A stretch of 64,000 bases of DNA from Palaemon carinicauda. Taxonomy: Eukaryota > Arthropoda > Malacostraca > Decapoda > Palaemonidae. A model generated the notes under the pieces. The model did no database searches. It saw nothing but the letters and a program-made list of their open reading frames with translations, and had not been told where the DNA came from. A program made the position numbers and the translations under genes. Below are positions 45,651 to 56,463 of this stretch, in pieces. The stretch covers positions 31,714,572 to 31,778,571 of the forward strand of contig NC_090767.1 in NCBI RefSeq assembly GCF_036898095.1. The letters run 5' to 3'. Position 1 is the stretch's first letter, and each line of letters starts with the position of its first letter.

Positions 45651-47243
45651 GGCGTCCACTGCTTCCGCTTTGGGGTTCTCGTAAGGAGCGTATCGAGGAA
45701 GTTGCTTGTTGTCGCTCGTCGCGAAGAGATCGATCTGAAGTTCCGGGACTTGGCGAGAGATGAAAGAGAATGATCTTGCGTCTAGAGATCATTTCGACTC
45801 TATGGAGCTTGTCCTCGATAGAGCTTCCGCCGTCACATTGCAGAATCCTTGTAGGTGAACTGTAGACAGGTGCCATTTCTTCCTGTCCACTAGGCGGAAG
45901 ATGGGTAAGAGCATCTGGTTTAGGTGGGGCAATCTCGAGCCCTGACGGTTGAGACATCTGACTACTACCGAGCTGTCCAGAGTGAGATGGATGTGAATCG
46001 AAGGACAAGGGGATAATTTCTTCAGGGTGAGAAGAACCGCCATGGCCTCCAAGATGTTGATGTTAAACGTCTTGAACAGGGGAGACCATGTTCCTTGAAC
46101 TTGTCGTTGGAGAAAGTGACCTCCCCAGCCTTCCAGGGAGGCATCCGTATGGATGTTGATCGATGGAGGCGGGGGTTGGAGAGGGATGGATCTTTTCAAG
46201 GTCCTTGCTTCTGACCACGGTTTCAGAAGTGAGAGAAGCCTGTTCGGTAGGGGTTTCTTGAGATCTCTTTGAGCGATGGATGCGTTTCGTCTCCAGACTC
46301 CTGAAGCATCCTTTAGCTGTGCTCATAGCACTGGGTTTGTCACTGAGGCGAACTGTAGGGAGCCAAGTACTTGTTCCTGCTGTCGTCTTGAGATCTGTTT
46401 GGATTTGAAAAGTCTTCTGACAGACACTGCTATTTCTTTCCTTTTCTTCAGACGGATGGAAAGGCGGTGTGACTGAATATTCCAATGGATTCCCAACCAT
46501 TGGAACTTCTGAGCTGGAGTGAGGTGAGACTTCTTGGTTTTTATCTTGAAACCCAGATGTTCCAGGAACTGGGTCACCTTGCTGCAAGCTCTCAAACACT
46601 CTTCTGGCGAAGTCGACCAGACCAGCCAATCGTCTAGGTAGGCCATCACTTGGATGCCTTGAAGGCGTAGCTGGTGGACGATTGTGTCTGCTAGCTTAGT
46701 GAAGATTCTTGGAGCCACGTTGAGCCCGAAGGGCATGGCACTGAAGGCGTAGCTTCTTCTTTGAAGCCGGAATCCTAGGTAGGAGGAAGCGTGGTGGTTA
46801 ATTGGGATGTGCCAGTAGACATCCGCCAGGTCTATTGAGTCCTTGTAGGCCTTGTGAGGCAGTAGGGCTCTTATTTGTTGAAGAGTCAGCATCTTGAATT
46901 TGTTGTTTGCAATGAACTTGTTGAGGGCGGACAAGTCGAGAATGACTCTGAGTTTGTCTGAGTCTTTCTTGCGAACACAAAACAGTCTTCCCTGGAACCT
47001 GATAGACTTTACCATCTTGATCACCTTCTTGTTCAAGAGTTCTAGGACATATTCTTCCAGGACAGGGGTTGAAGGTTGGAAGAAATGATGGAAGGTTGGA
47101 AGCGGTTGTGTCCAGCTCCAACCCAGTCCTTTCCTGATGATGCTGTGCACCCAAGGATCGAAGGTCCAGCGATCCTGGAAGTGGCGGAGTCTTCCTCCCA
47201 CCGGAAGCACTTCATTGCTTCTGGTTTCCCTAGGGTTTTCCAC
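45375..47243 (-). pseudogene. DIRS copy 2 reverse transcriptase-RNase H (two in-frame stops)
   Basis: RT 47243-46323 includes 'LFCVRKKDSDKLRVILDLS', 'DSIDLADVYWHIP', 'MPFGLNVAPRIFTKL' and the YLDD box ('VMAYLDDWLVW', near 46640). A stop follows at 46323. RNase H continues in the same frame 46199-45789 ('NIHTDASLEGWGG', 'NILEAMAVL', 'LDSSVVV', 'TAEALSR'); another stop follows at 45789. The end of the frame, 45659-45375, contains the conserved DIRS segment 'LVAPKWPRSNWFPL', overlapping the recombinase frame. The palm region that is shifted in copy 1 is in frame here. Confidence 0.9.
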
Positions 47244-49107
47244 CTCGGCCGCTAGCTCCTCTTCCCCCTCTGCCCATGGAGGGACAGCGTGAGGAGTCTC
47301 TGCCAGAGCCTCTACCTCTGGGACGAAATTTAGTGGATTATCGTTCGAAGGCAGGGGTGAAGACCGGTGACTGCAACACCACCGGTTGGGGGACCGGCTG
47401 AAAGGTCTGTTGTGGCTGTGCGACCACTTGAGGAGTAGCGGGAGCCAGAAACTGGCGTTTTTGGTGACGCTGCTGGGGCCTGGGTTTGGAGGATTTCCTC
47501 TTAGGCTGAGGGCCTTCTTCCTGAGAGGATTTCCTCTTGTGGGAAATACCCCACTTTATTTAGAAGGTTCCGGTTCTCAGAAGCTGCTTTGTCCACGATC
47601 TCTTTCACCAGAGCTGATGGGAAGAGATGCTTGCCCCAGATGTTGGAGGAGATTAGTTTCCGGGGTTCGTGTTTTACTGTTGCGTTGGCAAACACAAATT
47701 CTCTGCCGGCTTTCCGGGCCCTGATGAAGCTGTACAAGTCCTTCATCACAGTCCCTAAGTGGGACTTCGTGAGAACCATATATAGATCTGGAACCCTAAC
47801 GTCCCCGGCCATGACCTCAAGCTGAATTTGATGAAACAGGGAAGCAGCTAGTCTCTCCTTGGTGTCCTGCTGCCGACGTCAGGTTCCAGTTTCCCGACTG
47901 TGAAAGTGAACTGGATGTCTTTCCAGAATCTGTCGTCGGGGGAAGGGCGAGGGAGAGAGACATACACTCCTCCAGGGTAGGGCAGGGCTTTCCTTCCTCC
48001 ACCGCCTTCATGACCGCATGGAACGCCTTTTCTACGAAGGGAAAGGTCGAAGAAGAGGGAGCAAGGAAGGACGGGTGCTTCTTGCTCAATGACGGCATTT
48101 TAGAGTTGGTAAAACCGCGACTCTTCAGACACTCTGCCAGCATGGCTTGGGCTTTTGAGTGATCAAACACGATCACCTCTTTGGGTTTGGTCTCCTCCTT
48201 GGAGGCCGGTTCGGACCTGAGTCGGACGTAACAGTCCTGGTAAGCCTCAAAGTTAGGGATGAATTCCACTTCTTCCAAAAGGATGGACCCTATCTTGTCG
48301 TTGATAAAGATCTTTCCCGTCGTGATTGGCATATGCTCGGCGTACCTCCATGGATTAGACTCCGAGCAGGAGGGAAGGTCCTTAACCGAGATCTTCTTCG
48401 GTTGCTTCCATCCCATTAAGCGACTTGTGAGCCCTGCAGAATGCTTATTGAGCTTTTCGTCCATCTGTGCCACCAACACTCGAATGGCATCTTCGGTGGC
48501 AGTTAGCAGGGGTTACGAGGCGGCAGAGGTGGAGGGGACTGGCTCTTTGACCGCTATAGGGGTTGCCGGGGGATGGGGCGAAGTCGCCCTCCGAATCAAG
48601 GTATTCCAAGGGATCTTCTTCTTCCTCCGGATCCTCGCCCATGAGGGTCCTCTCGGTGTTGTCGGACACGTTCAACATCTTTTTCACCTCTTCCATCTTC
48701 TCCAACTCGTCCAGACGACACTTGCTGAGCGTGGTCTCGATGTCTGGTTCAACAGTCACTTGAACCAAGGGGATCTGATCCTGGGGAACCACAGAATCTG
48801 CTGATGCCTTAGGAAAAAGCATGGCTCTCATCTTCTCGTTGCGGAGATACGGCCTAGAGGCGTTCTTTTGGAAACCGCGCACCCACTTGCGCAGTTTCTC
48901 TCAAGCGTTGTCCCTAACCTCCGTGGACGGAGGGTTGTCAAACGCCTCATCAAGCAGGCCTTTGCAGATGGAGCAGGTCTGCGGATCCCAGTACTTAAGG
49001 TTCCCTCTCCTGGCCACACAGGGAGCGTGTGTTCGGCACGCTTTATGCCCGTAGAAGTTCGGGCGGCGAACTCCGCAGAAGGAGCTCTTACACTTCACGT
49101 ACTCCTC
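47230..49107 (-). pseudogene. DIRS copy 2 gag-like protein (multiple frameshifts)
   Basis: Blocks in changing frames from 49107: the Cys/His-rich module 'FCGVRRPNFYGHKACRTHAPC' with 'CSICK' (to 48901, stop), then 48882-48445 ('LRKWVRGFQKNASRP', acidic linker), 48479-47817 ('ISVKDLPSCSESNPW' to 'ALPP'), then 47812-47501 ('VTKSHLGTVM'-like region and 'REFVFANATVKHEP'), and a short Arg/Gly-rich part near 47250-47350. In copy 1 the equivalent of the first module starts with ATG-Lys-Cys; here that codon is GTG, so an upstream start would be needed. Broken. Confidence 0.8.
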
Positions 49108-49410
49108 CTGTAAAAGAAAGAGACCATGAGAACATGAAAGACATATTTTATGGCTAACATTACTCATATGAATAAGAATTACTTATATCTATATGGTTTT
49201 GTTAAGCTCAGGATAGGTGAGCTAAAAAGGAAGTAGGAAGACACATACTTGTGAGTCCCGTCCAGCCGGTTACTGGGACCTTTTCTGCAGTCAATTCCTT
49301 AGGACCTGAAGGTTCTGAAGGAGGGAGAAATATCCTATGGATGAGCCAAGCTCAGGCCTCCTTATTGAGGAAATATCTGCAGGTTAGAGACGATCTGAAA
49401 TTGTTCAGAA
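49108..49410 (-). other. DIRS copy 2 leader, proximal part, with conserved splice-like sites
   Basis: Minus-strand GTATGT at 49248-49243 and a pyrimidine tract ending CAG at 49110-49108 are at positions equivalent to 11059 and 10898 in copy 1. The sequence between them is AT-rich. The nested LINE begins at about 49411. Confidence 0.6.
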
Positions 49411-49465
49411 CCTATTGCCTTATTGCCTTATTGCCTTATTTTTTGTTTGGGTTCCCCCAGGTCCC

Positions 49466-52404
49466 TCAGTGTGAGGCACCTCGTATATCCACCAGAGAGT
49501 TGCTAATACATCTTCCGGTGTATTTTGCATCTTCCAGTCTTGGATGGTCTGGGATGCATCTTAGGTATTTATCGAGCTGATTTTTAAACGCATCTACGCT
49601 CACTCCTGATATGTTTCTTAGATGAGCTGGCAGCACATTAAATAGTCGCTGCATTATCGATGCTGGTGCGTAGTGGATTAATGTCCTGTGCGCCTTTCTC
49701 AGTTTACCTGGAATGCTTTTTGGTACTATTAATCTACCTCGGCTTGCTCTTTCTGATACTTTAAGCTCCATGATGTTTTCAGCAATTCCTTCTATTTGCT
49801 TCCATGCTTGTATTATCATGTAGCGTTCTCTTCTCCTTTCTAGACTGTATAGTTTTAAAAATTGCAGTCTTTCCCAGTAATCAAGGTCCTTAACTTCTTC
49901 TATTCTAGCAGTATAGGACCTTTGTACACTCTCTATTTGCGCAATATCCTTTTGGTAGTGTGGGTACCATATCACATTGCAGTACTCGAGTGTACTACGC
50001 ACATAAGTTTTGTAAAGCATAATCATGTGTTCAGCTTTTCTTGTTTTAAAGTGTCTGAATAACATTCCCATTTTTGCTTTACATTTAGCCAACAGTGTTG
50101 CTATTTGGTCGTTGCATAACATATTCCTATTTAAAATTACACCAAGGTCTTTAATTGCTTCCTTGTTTGTGATTGTCTCATTATTAGGTCCCTTGTATGC
50201 ATACACCATTCCTTCTCTGTTTCCATAATTTATTGATTCGAATTTATCGGAGTTAAATACCATCCTATTTATCTCCGCCCATTCATATATTTTGTTTAGA
50301 TCTCTTTGTAGTGAGTTCCTATCTTCATCACAAGTAATTTCTCTACTTATTCTTGTGTCATCGGCGAAACTTCTCACTACGGAGTTTTCAACATCACAGT
50401 CTATGTCTGAGATCATGATAACAAATAGCAGTGCAGCTAATACCGTACCTTGGGGCACACCAGATATTACCTGGGCTTCATCTGATTTCTCGTCATTTGC
50501 AACCACTATCTGTTTTCTGTTTTGCAGGAATTCTTTTACCCATTTTCCTATCTTTCCCACAATATTATGCTTTCTCATTTTTTTCTCCAATATGTTATGG
50601 TCTACCTTGTCAAAGGCTTTTGCAAAATCTAGATAGATCACATCTGTGTCTTTTTCATTTATCATATTATTGTATATGTTTTCATAGTGAGCTATCAGTT
50701 GGGTCTGTGTACTTTTTCCAGGTACGAAACCGTGTTGACCCATATTAAACAAATTATTTTTGACCAAATGGTTCATTATTTTCTTTTTTATTACCCTCTC
50801 ATACACTTTCATAATATGTGATGTTAGACTAACAGGTCTATAATTGCTTGCCTCTAGTCTTGATCCACTTTTGAAGATAGGGGTTATATAAGCTAATTTA
50901 TGTTTAACATATATCTCGCTCATATCTATACTCTGTCTTAGCAGTATTGCAAGTGGCTTCGCGATAGTGTTTGCAGTTTTTTTTAACAAAATCGCTGGAA
51001 CTCCATCTGGTCCGGCTGCCGATCCATTTTTAATTTCGTTTATAGCCGTGACAATATCTGCTTCATTAATATCTATATCCGTTAGATATTCAACATTTTC
51101 TTCTCTCATTTCTGTTTCATTATTCTCATTCGCAATTCTTGGCGTGAACTCACTCTTATATTTTTCTGCTAATATGTTGCATATTTCCTTTTTTTCATTC
51201 GTTAGCCGTCCTTCAATTCTTAGAGGGCCTATTTCTATTCTCCTTTTATTCATATTTTTTGCATAGGAGTAAAGTACTTTGGGGTTTCTTTTTATATTTT
51301 GAAGTGTCCTTTCTTCTAAGTCCCTTTTTTCATTTTCTTTCGACTGTATAATCTTTTGTTCTGCATTTTCTATCTTACATTTTATTTCCCTCATTTTCCA
51401 CACATTTTTTTCTTTTGCAAGATTTTTCTTCCACTTTTTAATTTTCTGAAATAAGATCCTTCTGTCTCTTGGTATGCACGTCTTTTGTTTATTGTTTTTT
51501 TTCGGTACATATTTTTCAACAATTTTCTCCAGTATTTTGTACAGTATATCCGTATTTACCTGTATATTATCACTTATAAATACATTTTTCCATTCTTTAT
51601 TCAGTTCTTCATTTATTTCTGACCATTTTATATTCTTACTGTAAAAGTTATAATTTCCATATCCTTCCCAAAGTTTTGTGCTTTTATTAATTCTGTGATC
51701 ACTTGCTTTGGAATGAACTATCAATTCTATGACATTGTGGTCTGAAATTCCCGTGTTATACACTATTATTTCTTTAACATAATTCACCTCATTCACAAAT
51801 ACTAGATCTAGGACATTTTCCTTTCTTGTTGGAATGTGGTTTATTTGTTGCATATTATGTTCTAATAGCATATCTTGAAGCTTTTCAAATTGCCTCTTAT
51901 CTTCTGCGCTACTATTACTATCTTTTCTATATGTATACATACAACCACTTTCTTCTATCCGTTCTTTCCAATCCACGAAAGGAAAGTTAAAATCTCCGGA
52001 TAGGAGTATATTCCAGTCTTTATGGTTTCTACATATATCATCTATTTTTTCTATTATTATGTCAAACTCCTTAGTGTTTGGGGGTCTGTAAACTACAATA
52101 TTCATTAGTTTTTCAAATTCAAATTCTACCGCAATCAATTCACATTCTGTGTTGCTGTATTTTTCACAGACTTTTCCTTGATTTATGTCTCTTCCATATA
52201 TTGCGGTTCCCCCTTGATTCCTATTTTTTCTGTCTGATCTATAAGTTTGGAAACCCTTTATCTGGTCATCACTGCCAGTCTCTTGGGAATACCATGTTTC
52301 ACTTATATTTAATATATCTATTTTTTCAATTTGGGTTAGTTCTTCTAAGATAAGAACTCTATTTTCCTTTTAGAGTTACTCGTGACTAAACCCTGTGCAT
52401 TCAT
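49466..52404 (-). CDS. LINE ORF2: endonuclease and reverse transcriptase (one frameshift)
   Basis: ATG at 52404, about 30 bases after the ORF1 stop; a 1-base indel near 52355 puts two stops in the first 25 codons. From about 52350 the frame is open to 49466 (about 960 codons). An APE-type endonuclease has 'NISETWY', 'YGRDIN', 'SGDFNFPFVDW' and 'ISDHNVIEL'. RT has 'YRPVSLTSHIMKV', 'IYLDFAKAFDKVDH', 'ISGVPQGTVLAALLF' and the catalytic FADD ('SFADDTRIS'). The C-terminal part has no RNase H and ends 'LVDIRGASH', which fits CR1/L2/Jockey-group rather than I. The enzyme nicks target DNA and primes cDNA synthesis there. Confidence 0.9.
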
Positions 52405-52436
52405 TATTATTATGGTTTGTGTTTCATCCCCATTAT

Positions 52437-53528
52437 TTAATATTGGTAATAATATGGATTCTCCCATGCTTCCTTCCTGTTCTGATATGATGTTCTTTTC
52501 TTCATTTCCCGGAATTCTGCCATTAAAAAATCCAACTTTTCTATTATATTTGCTCTTTCGCCTTCATATTTATTTGTGTGTGTATACCTGCAACTGTCCC
52601 CATATCTGCACCAACCCCTGGCATTATAGATGCATTCTTTGTAGTTGGGCTCTAAAGGTGCCGGTTTGGGTTGAAAGGCCTCATATCTTGGGGCTCTTGG
52701 TTCAAAGGGCGGTATATACACAGCCTGCTTTTTTGTTTCTTTTTTTGTTTCTTTTTTGCTTTCATTTTTCTTTTCAGTTTGCTGAGTTTTCTTACTTTCA
52801 TTCATGGTTGCAGGATGCATATATCGACATTTTTTGTTGTAAATGCATCCTTTTCCTTCTTTTAGGTTTTTGCATATTTTTGGATGGAGATCTCTGCATT
52901 CGTCTCCATATCCGTCTAAATACGCACATTTACCATATATTTCATAATTATGGCATATCTTTGGATGCTTGTAGTAGCATCTTTCGCCAAATCTGCAATT
53001 CCCTCTTTTCAGCATATTGCAGACTATATCCTTCTTTTCTATTTTTTCTTGTTCTTGCTCTTCCCTAAAATTATGTAGGTCCGGGTAGAGTCTCTTGGGT
53101 CTATTATTTGTTTCCATCTGGTAATTTATTTCTTCATAAGTATGTTGTTGGATGGCATCATAGGTTATATCAATGATTTCTTCTGCATCCTTACACATAT
53201 CCTGTTCATTGTTCTCTTCTTCTTCTTTTTCTTCTTCTTCTTCTTCTTCTATTTCTTCTTCTTCCTCTTCTTTATCTTCAACTATTTGCAGATTTAGTCT
53301 CGACTTAATTATATTTTCTATCCAGACTAAGCATGTTGAGCAGAATACCTTTGTGTCTTTATTTTTTATTTTTTGCTGTATTTCAGCACATGTGGGATGT
53401 GTTGGGACATGACAGGCATCACATTTTCTAATCAATTGTTGAGGATTATTAATGGAATACCATATCTTACATGTATTACACCATTTTGGCATTCTTTTTC
53501 CCATTGCATCAATCAGCATATTCACCAT
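52437..53528 (-). CDS. LINE ORF1 with PHD-like finger and four CCCH zinc fingers
   Basis: 363 aa, intact. Residues about 16-66 hold a Cys/His cluster ('WCNTCKIW', 'KCDACHVPTHPTC', 'FCSTC') like a PHD/zinc ribbon. Residues about 85-106 are almost all Glu, coded by a GAA repeat (plus strand 53218-53275). Four CCCH fingers follow: C-x7-C-x5-C-x3-H ('CNMLKRGNC..CYYKH'), C-x8-C-x9-C-x3-H, C-x8-C-x5-C-x3-H and, after a Lys/Glu-rich spacer, C-x7-C-x5-C-x3-H ('CIYNARGWC..CRYTH'). A C-terminal helix follows. CCCH fingers usually bind RNA, so a role in packaging the LINE RNA is plausible (inference). I know of PHD fingers in CR1 ORF1; this CCCH array is unusual. Confidence 0.85.
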   Translation of the reverse strand: MVNMLIDAMGKRMPKWCNTCKIWYSINNPQQLIRKCDACHVPTHPTCAEIQQKIKNKDTKVFCSTCLVWIENIIKSRLNLQIVEDKEEEEEEIEEEEEEEKEEEENNEQDMCKDAEEIIDITYDAIQQHTYEEINYQMETNNRPKRLYPDLHNFREEQEQEKIEKKDIVCNMLKRGNCRFGERCYYKHPKICHNYEIYGKCAYLDGYGDECRDLHPKICKNLKEGKGCIYNKKCRYMHPATMNESKKTQQTEKKNESKKETKKETKKQAVYIPPFEPRAPRYEAFQPKPAPLEPNYKECIYNARGWCRYGDSCRYTHTNKYEGERANIIEKLDFLMAEFREMKKRTSYQNRKEAWENPYYYQY

Positions 53529-53583
53529 ATTGGACTTCTTATTGTTCTTTGATGGAATGTGTTGATTGATGTAGACTTTCTTT

Positions 53584-55709
53584 ATAATAGAGAATAGGAT
53601 AAACCTCCTCTATTATTTGGATAGGTCTCGGCAAGAGACTGCACTGAGAAGCACAGAGTATGCTGGAAATGTTTGTACTGTACAACCGTACAGCTCAGCC
53701 ACTGTTTAGGAGGTATAGGGTACCGAATAACAGGTGGCTGTATCAGAGTGACTTCCGGCATGGGGCCGGCAGCCGGGGAAGAAGTACTTGTCCATTGAAG
53801 TCGCCAGCAGTGGTGTCGGCAACGCCGGCGGCAGCCGACGGGGTGAATCCGTCTATGGCTACACACTGGGTAGCAGAAGAAAGGAGACACAGGGAAAGGC
53901 TATCGCCGGTATGACGGCAGACCGGTTGTCGGCCTTGGTAAACCTTAGCTAATCTCACAAGATGGTGCAGGGTTACCCAGGATGCCGGCGGCTAGCTCCG
54001 GCAGGCGGGGGCGGCAGATGGACCGGCACCATGATTGGAGAGAGAAAGGAAAGGGGGGGAAGGTAAGGAGGGGCATTAACTGATGCCCGACCAACTTCCC
54101 TCCGGAAGGAGTGCACTCATGATAGGAGGGATACGCCTATCATCCGGCGGCAAGCGGCCGGCAGCCGGCCGTATGCCTGTGGTAATCCAAGGGAGGAGCA
54201 GAGAGCACTCAAAGAGGGGCGCTCCTCCGCTGGGAGCCGGCACCCGGCACCACCCCATAGATCAACTGTATAGGGGAAGTGTAGCAGAGCAACACTCCCA
54301 TAGAGAGAGTTTTAGGACAGCGGACATGGGTGTGAAGGCGAGCCAACACAAAGGGATAGAGTGGCTAGTAGAGGGGGGTCGGGGTTATGTCTTTTAATGG
54401 GAGTAGAAAGGGATACGACCTTAAAGCTCCCAAGGGGAGTGGGAATCTCTTAGGTGCTAGTCTGTTCAGGAAGGAGAGAATCGCTCTCCAACCTAAGGGA
54501 AGTTAGCTCAGAGTAGGTATAGTGCTGGAGCACTGTCCTAAACTATAATAAACAGAAACCCCCAAGGCCTAACCTAAACCAGGAGAGACTTCTCCTAGAT
54601 TAGGGAAGGCTGGGAAGACATATCGGTAGGCTACAGGGAGGATGGGACGTGTCCCAACCAAGTGCAGCTTAGGGGGAAGGGCAGAGCCCCTCCACCTTCA
54701 GTCTCAGTCAATATCATAAGGGAAAGACGTTCCCTGACGGTGGACTGGGATGAACGATAGATACTCTGGGGTCCGACCGAGGTCCCTCCAGAGCTATGGA
54801 AGGGAAGAGGGACGAACTTTCTAGCCTAACCTATCGGAAGGTTTTCCGGATAAGGTGCTAGAAAAAGCAGAGGTACCCAGAGGGAGGTACCCGAAGGTCA
54901 CAGGGGAAATAAGCAAGCATACAAGGGCCCTAACGTTGGGTTAGGGGAATGTACATGGGTGGACCAAGCACTGTCCCTTGAATGGTCCCTAGAAGGCGAA
55001 GTACATGTGCAGCTCAAACTTGTATGTTAAAAATTTTGCCTATATCTTCATTATATTAACACTAGGAACACTTAAAATATCATGCGGAAGTAATATGAAC
55101 ACTTGGCTATCAAGTCTAGGGGCTAGGCTAGCGATCTAGTATGGGGGCAGCCAAACACTGGTTGCCTAAATGAATGCCAAAAATAATATAACTAATTCCT
55201 AGAAATGAAGACTAAATAACTAATGTAATCGATTAGTTATAAGATGCTATGCCTTCATTTATAATATCAGGAACGTATATTCAATCGTGTGAAGCAAACA
55301 TGAACACTAGGCTATCAAGCCTAGGGGCTAGGCTAGCGATCTAGTATGGGGTCAGGAAAACACTGGATGCCTAAAAGGAATACCTACGCATAATAAAATA
55401 AATTAATTCCTAGAAATGAAGACTAAATAACTAATGTTACTGAATAGTTATAAGACCGGGGAGGCTGTTCTGGCTAACTAAATAAAGCATGCAAGGCGAA
55501 CAGCGGCGTCGAAAATAGCGCCTCCGGTCAGGGCACAGCTCTGCCACAAAACGCAAGATTTAAGGATAGAAAATCGTTACTTTACGGCCAGAGCTTATTT
55601 AAACAATGCAAGGACCTGGTACTCAACTTTCCAGAAAAAGGAGAGGTTGAAGGTTGCGACATGGCTATGTATGCAAAAGATAATCCGAGATAACACTGAA
55701 ACACACGTA
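53584..55709 (-). other. DIRS copy 2 leader, distal part
   Basis: GC-rich leader resumes after the nested LINE with AATAGGATAAACC, matching copy 1 at about 11250. It contains a 200-bp block in two copies (about 55080-55250 and 55285-55455, each with GAAGACTAAATAACTAATGT) where copy 1 has only one. The segment 54060-55060 has no counterpart in copy 1. No coding frame is supported. Confidence 0.65.
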
Positions 55710-56066
55710 GGTAGAAAGCTACAGCGTTTAGGAATGGAAGAAGATGGCCCACTTTGTTTACATGTGAGTACCAGAGCAATACCGAAAGATGATAACTTTG
55801 GAACGGAACCTCAGTTATCTCTCAACCTTTCCCCAGAAGCGTTAAAGCTATATGAGGTGCAGATAGCCATGTGGCATGTATATACATACGTGCCCTGCTG
55901 ATATACAATATCCTAGAGGGAAACTTTTGGGGTACTTGCACCAGAAGTTAAAATTCTGTGAAATCTTTAGTTTAATTCTCTGGGAATATCTACTGTAGTC
56001 ATATATACCCTTAGGAAGCTACTGAAGGAACCTTCCATCACGACGACATGGCTTGAGCCCAAAAAA
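55710..56066 (-). repeat. DIRS copy 2 right inverted terminal repeat and tip (element 5' end)
   Basis: Inverse complement of about 41490-41830, ending CGACGACATGGC, followed by the tip TTGAGCCCAAAAAA. Confidence 0.88.
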
Positions 56067-56244
56067 TTGAATTATTAAGACGTAAAATATTTTTATCTAC
56101 AGTATATCTTATCTTTAAATCAATATTTTTCTGCGAAGATCATATTACTAGATTTTGATTTTAACTTTTTTTGTCCTCTAGAAATATTTTGAGCACTTCA
56201 GAATTGTAAAATGTTTCAGAAAAGCATAAATGCTATGAAGATTG

Positions 56245-56463
56245 GGTGCCGTTTTAGTATGTGGCCTACATTTGTTATTTTGGTTTAGTATTTGGCCTAC
56301 CTGGTTTGTTAGGTTAGGTTAGGTTAGGTTAAGTAAGGTTGGGTAAGGTTAGGTTAGGTTAGGTTAGGTAAGGTTAGGTTAGGTTAGGTTAGACCACATT
56401 AAAAAAATGGATAGAATTTCGAAGGCCATATTCGAAAGGTAGGCCACATACTAAACCGGCACC
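56245..56463. mobile_element. MITE-like element carrying a TTAGG array
   Basis: 219 bp with 25-bp terminal inverted repeats (56245-56269 and 56439-56463; 24 of 25 matches; starting GGTGCCG). The flanks are GAAGATTG (56237-56244) and GAAGAATG (56464-56471), a 7-of-8 duplication. An 8-bp duplication with short inverted repeats points to a hAT-superfamily MITE (inference). A second copy of the TTTAGTATTTGGCCTAC motif lies at 56283-56300, and the (TTAGG)n array fills the centre. It encodes nothing and must move in trans. Confidence 0.7.
56309..56392. repeat. Interstitial (TTAGG)n array
   Basis: About 84 bases of TTAGG units with some variants (AAGTA, GGGTA). TTAGG is the usual arthropod telomere unit. 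Because it is enclosed in an inverted-repeat element and continues into unique sequence on both sides, it is interstitial, not a chromosome end. Confidence 0.9.

Larger units (their letters stand above)
49411..53583 (-). mobile_element. CR1/L2-like LINE nested in the DIRS leader, near full length
   Basis: About 4.17 kb, minus orientation, with two ORFs: ORF1 53528-52437 and ORF2 52404-49466. A 3' tail of tandem octamers AATAAGGC (three full copies at 49411-49440) is typical of CR1/L2-clade elements. The left flank GTTCAGAAC and right flank AATAGGATAAACC align with the uninterrupted DIRS copy 1 leader (about 11225-11265), which fixes the insertion to within some ten bases. I see no clear target-site duplication. 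ORF1 is intact and ORF2 has one N-terminal frameshift, so this is the youngest-looking autonomous-type element in the window. Confidence 0.88.
41447..56066 (-). mobile_element. DIRS-like retrotransposon, copy 2, with nested LINE and internal duplication
   Basis: 14,620 bp from tip CGGATTTTGAGCG (41447) to tip GAGCCCAAAAAA (56066). It has inverted terminal repeats (about 41490-41830 and 55710-56052), an internal complementary region (41889-41980), and recombinase, RT/RNase H and gag frames in minus orientation. It carries two additions: a tandem duplication (41978-43640 against 43641-45307) and a CR1/L2-like LINE (about 49411-53583) in its leader. It is related to copy 1 but belongs to a distinct subfamily (tip motif CGTCGTGATGG instead of ACGTCCTGATGG). 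All reading frames are interrupted. Confidence 0.92.

Noticed and set aside
50292..53068. Plus-strand hydrophobic open frames across the LINE
   Set aside because: They are antisense shadows of ORF1 and ORF2 with low-complexity Phe/Ser runs, including the Ser run opposite the Glu stretch.
56309..56392. TTAGG array as a chromosome end
   Set aside because: It is short, imperfect, enclosed by inverted repeats and followed by kilobases of other sequence.
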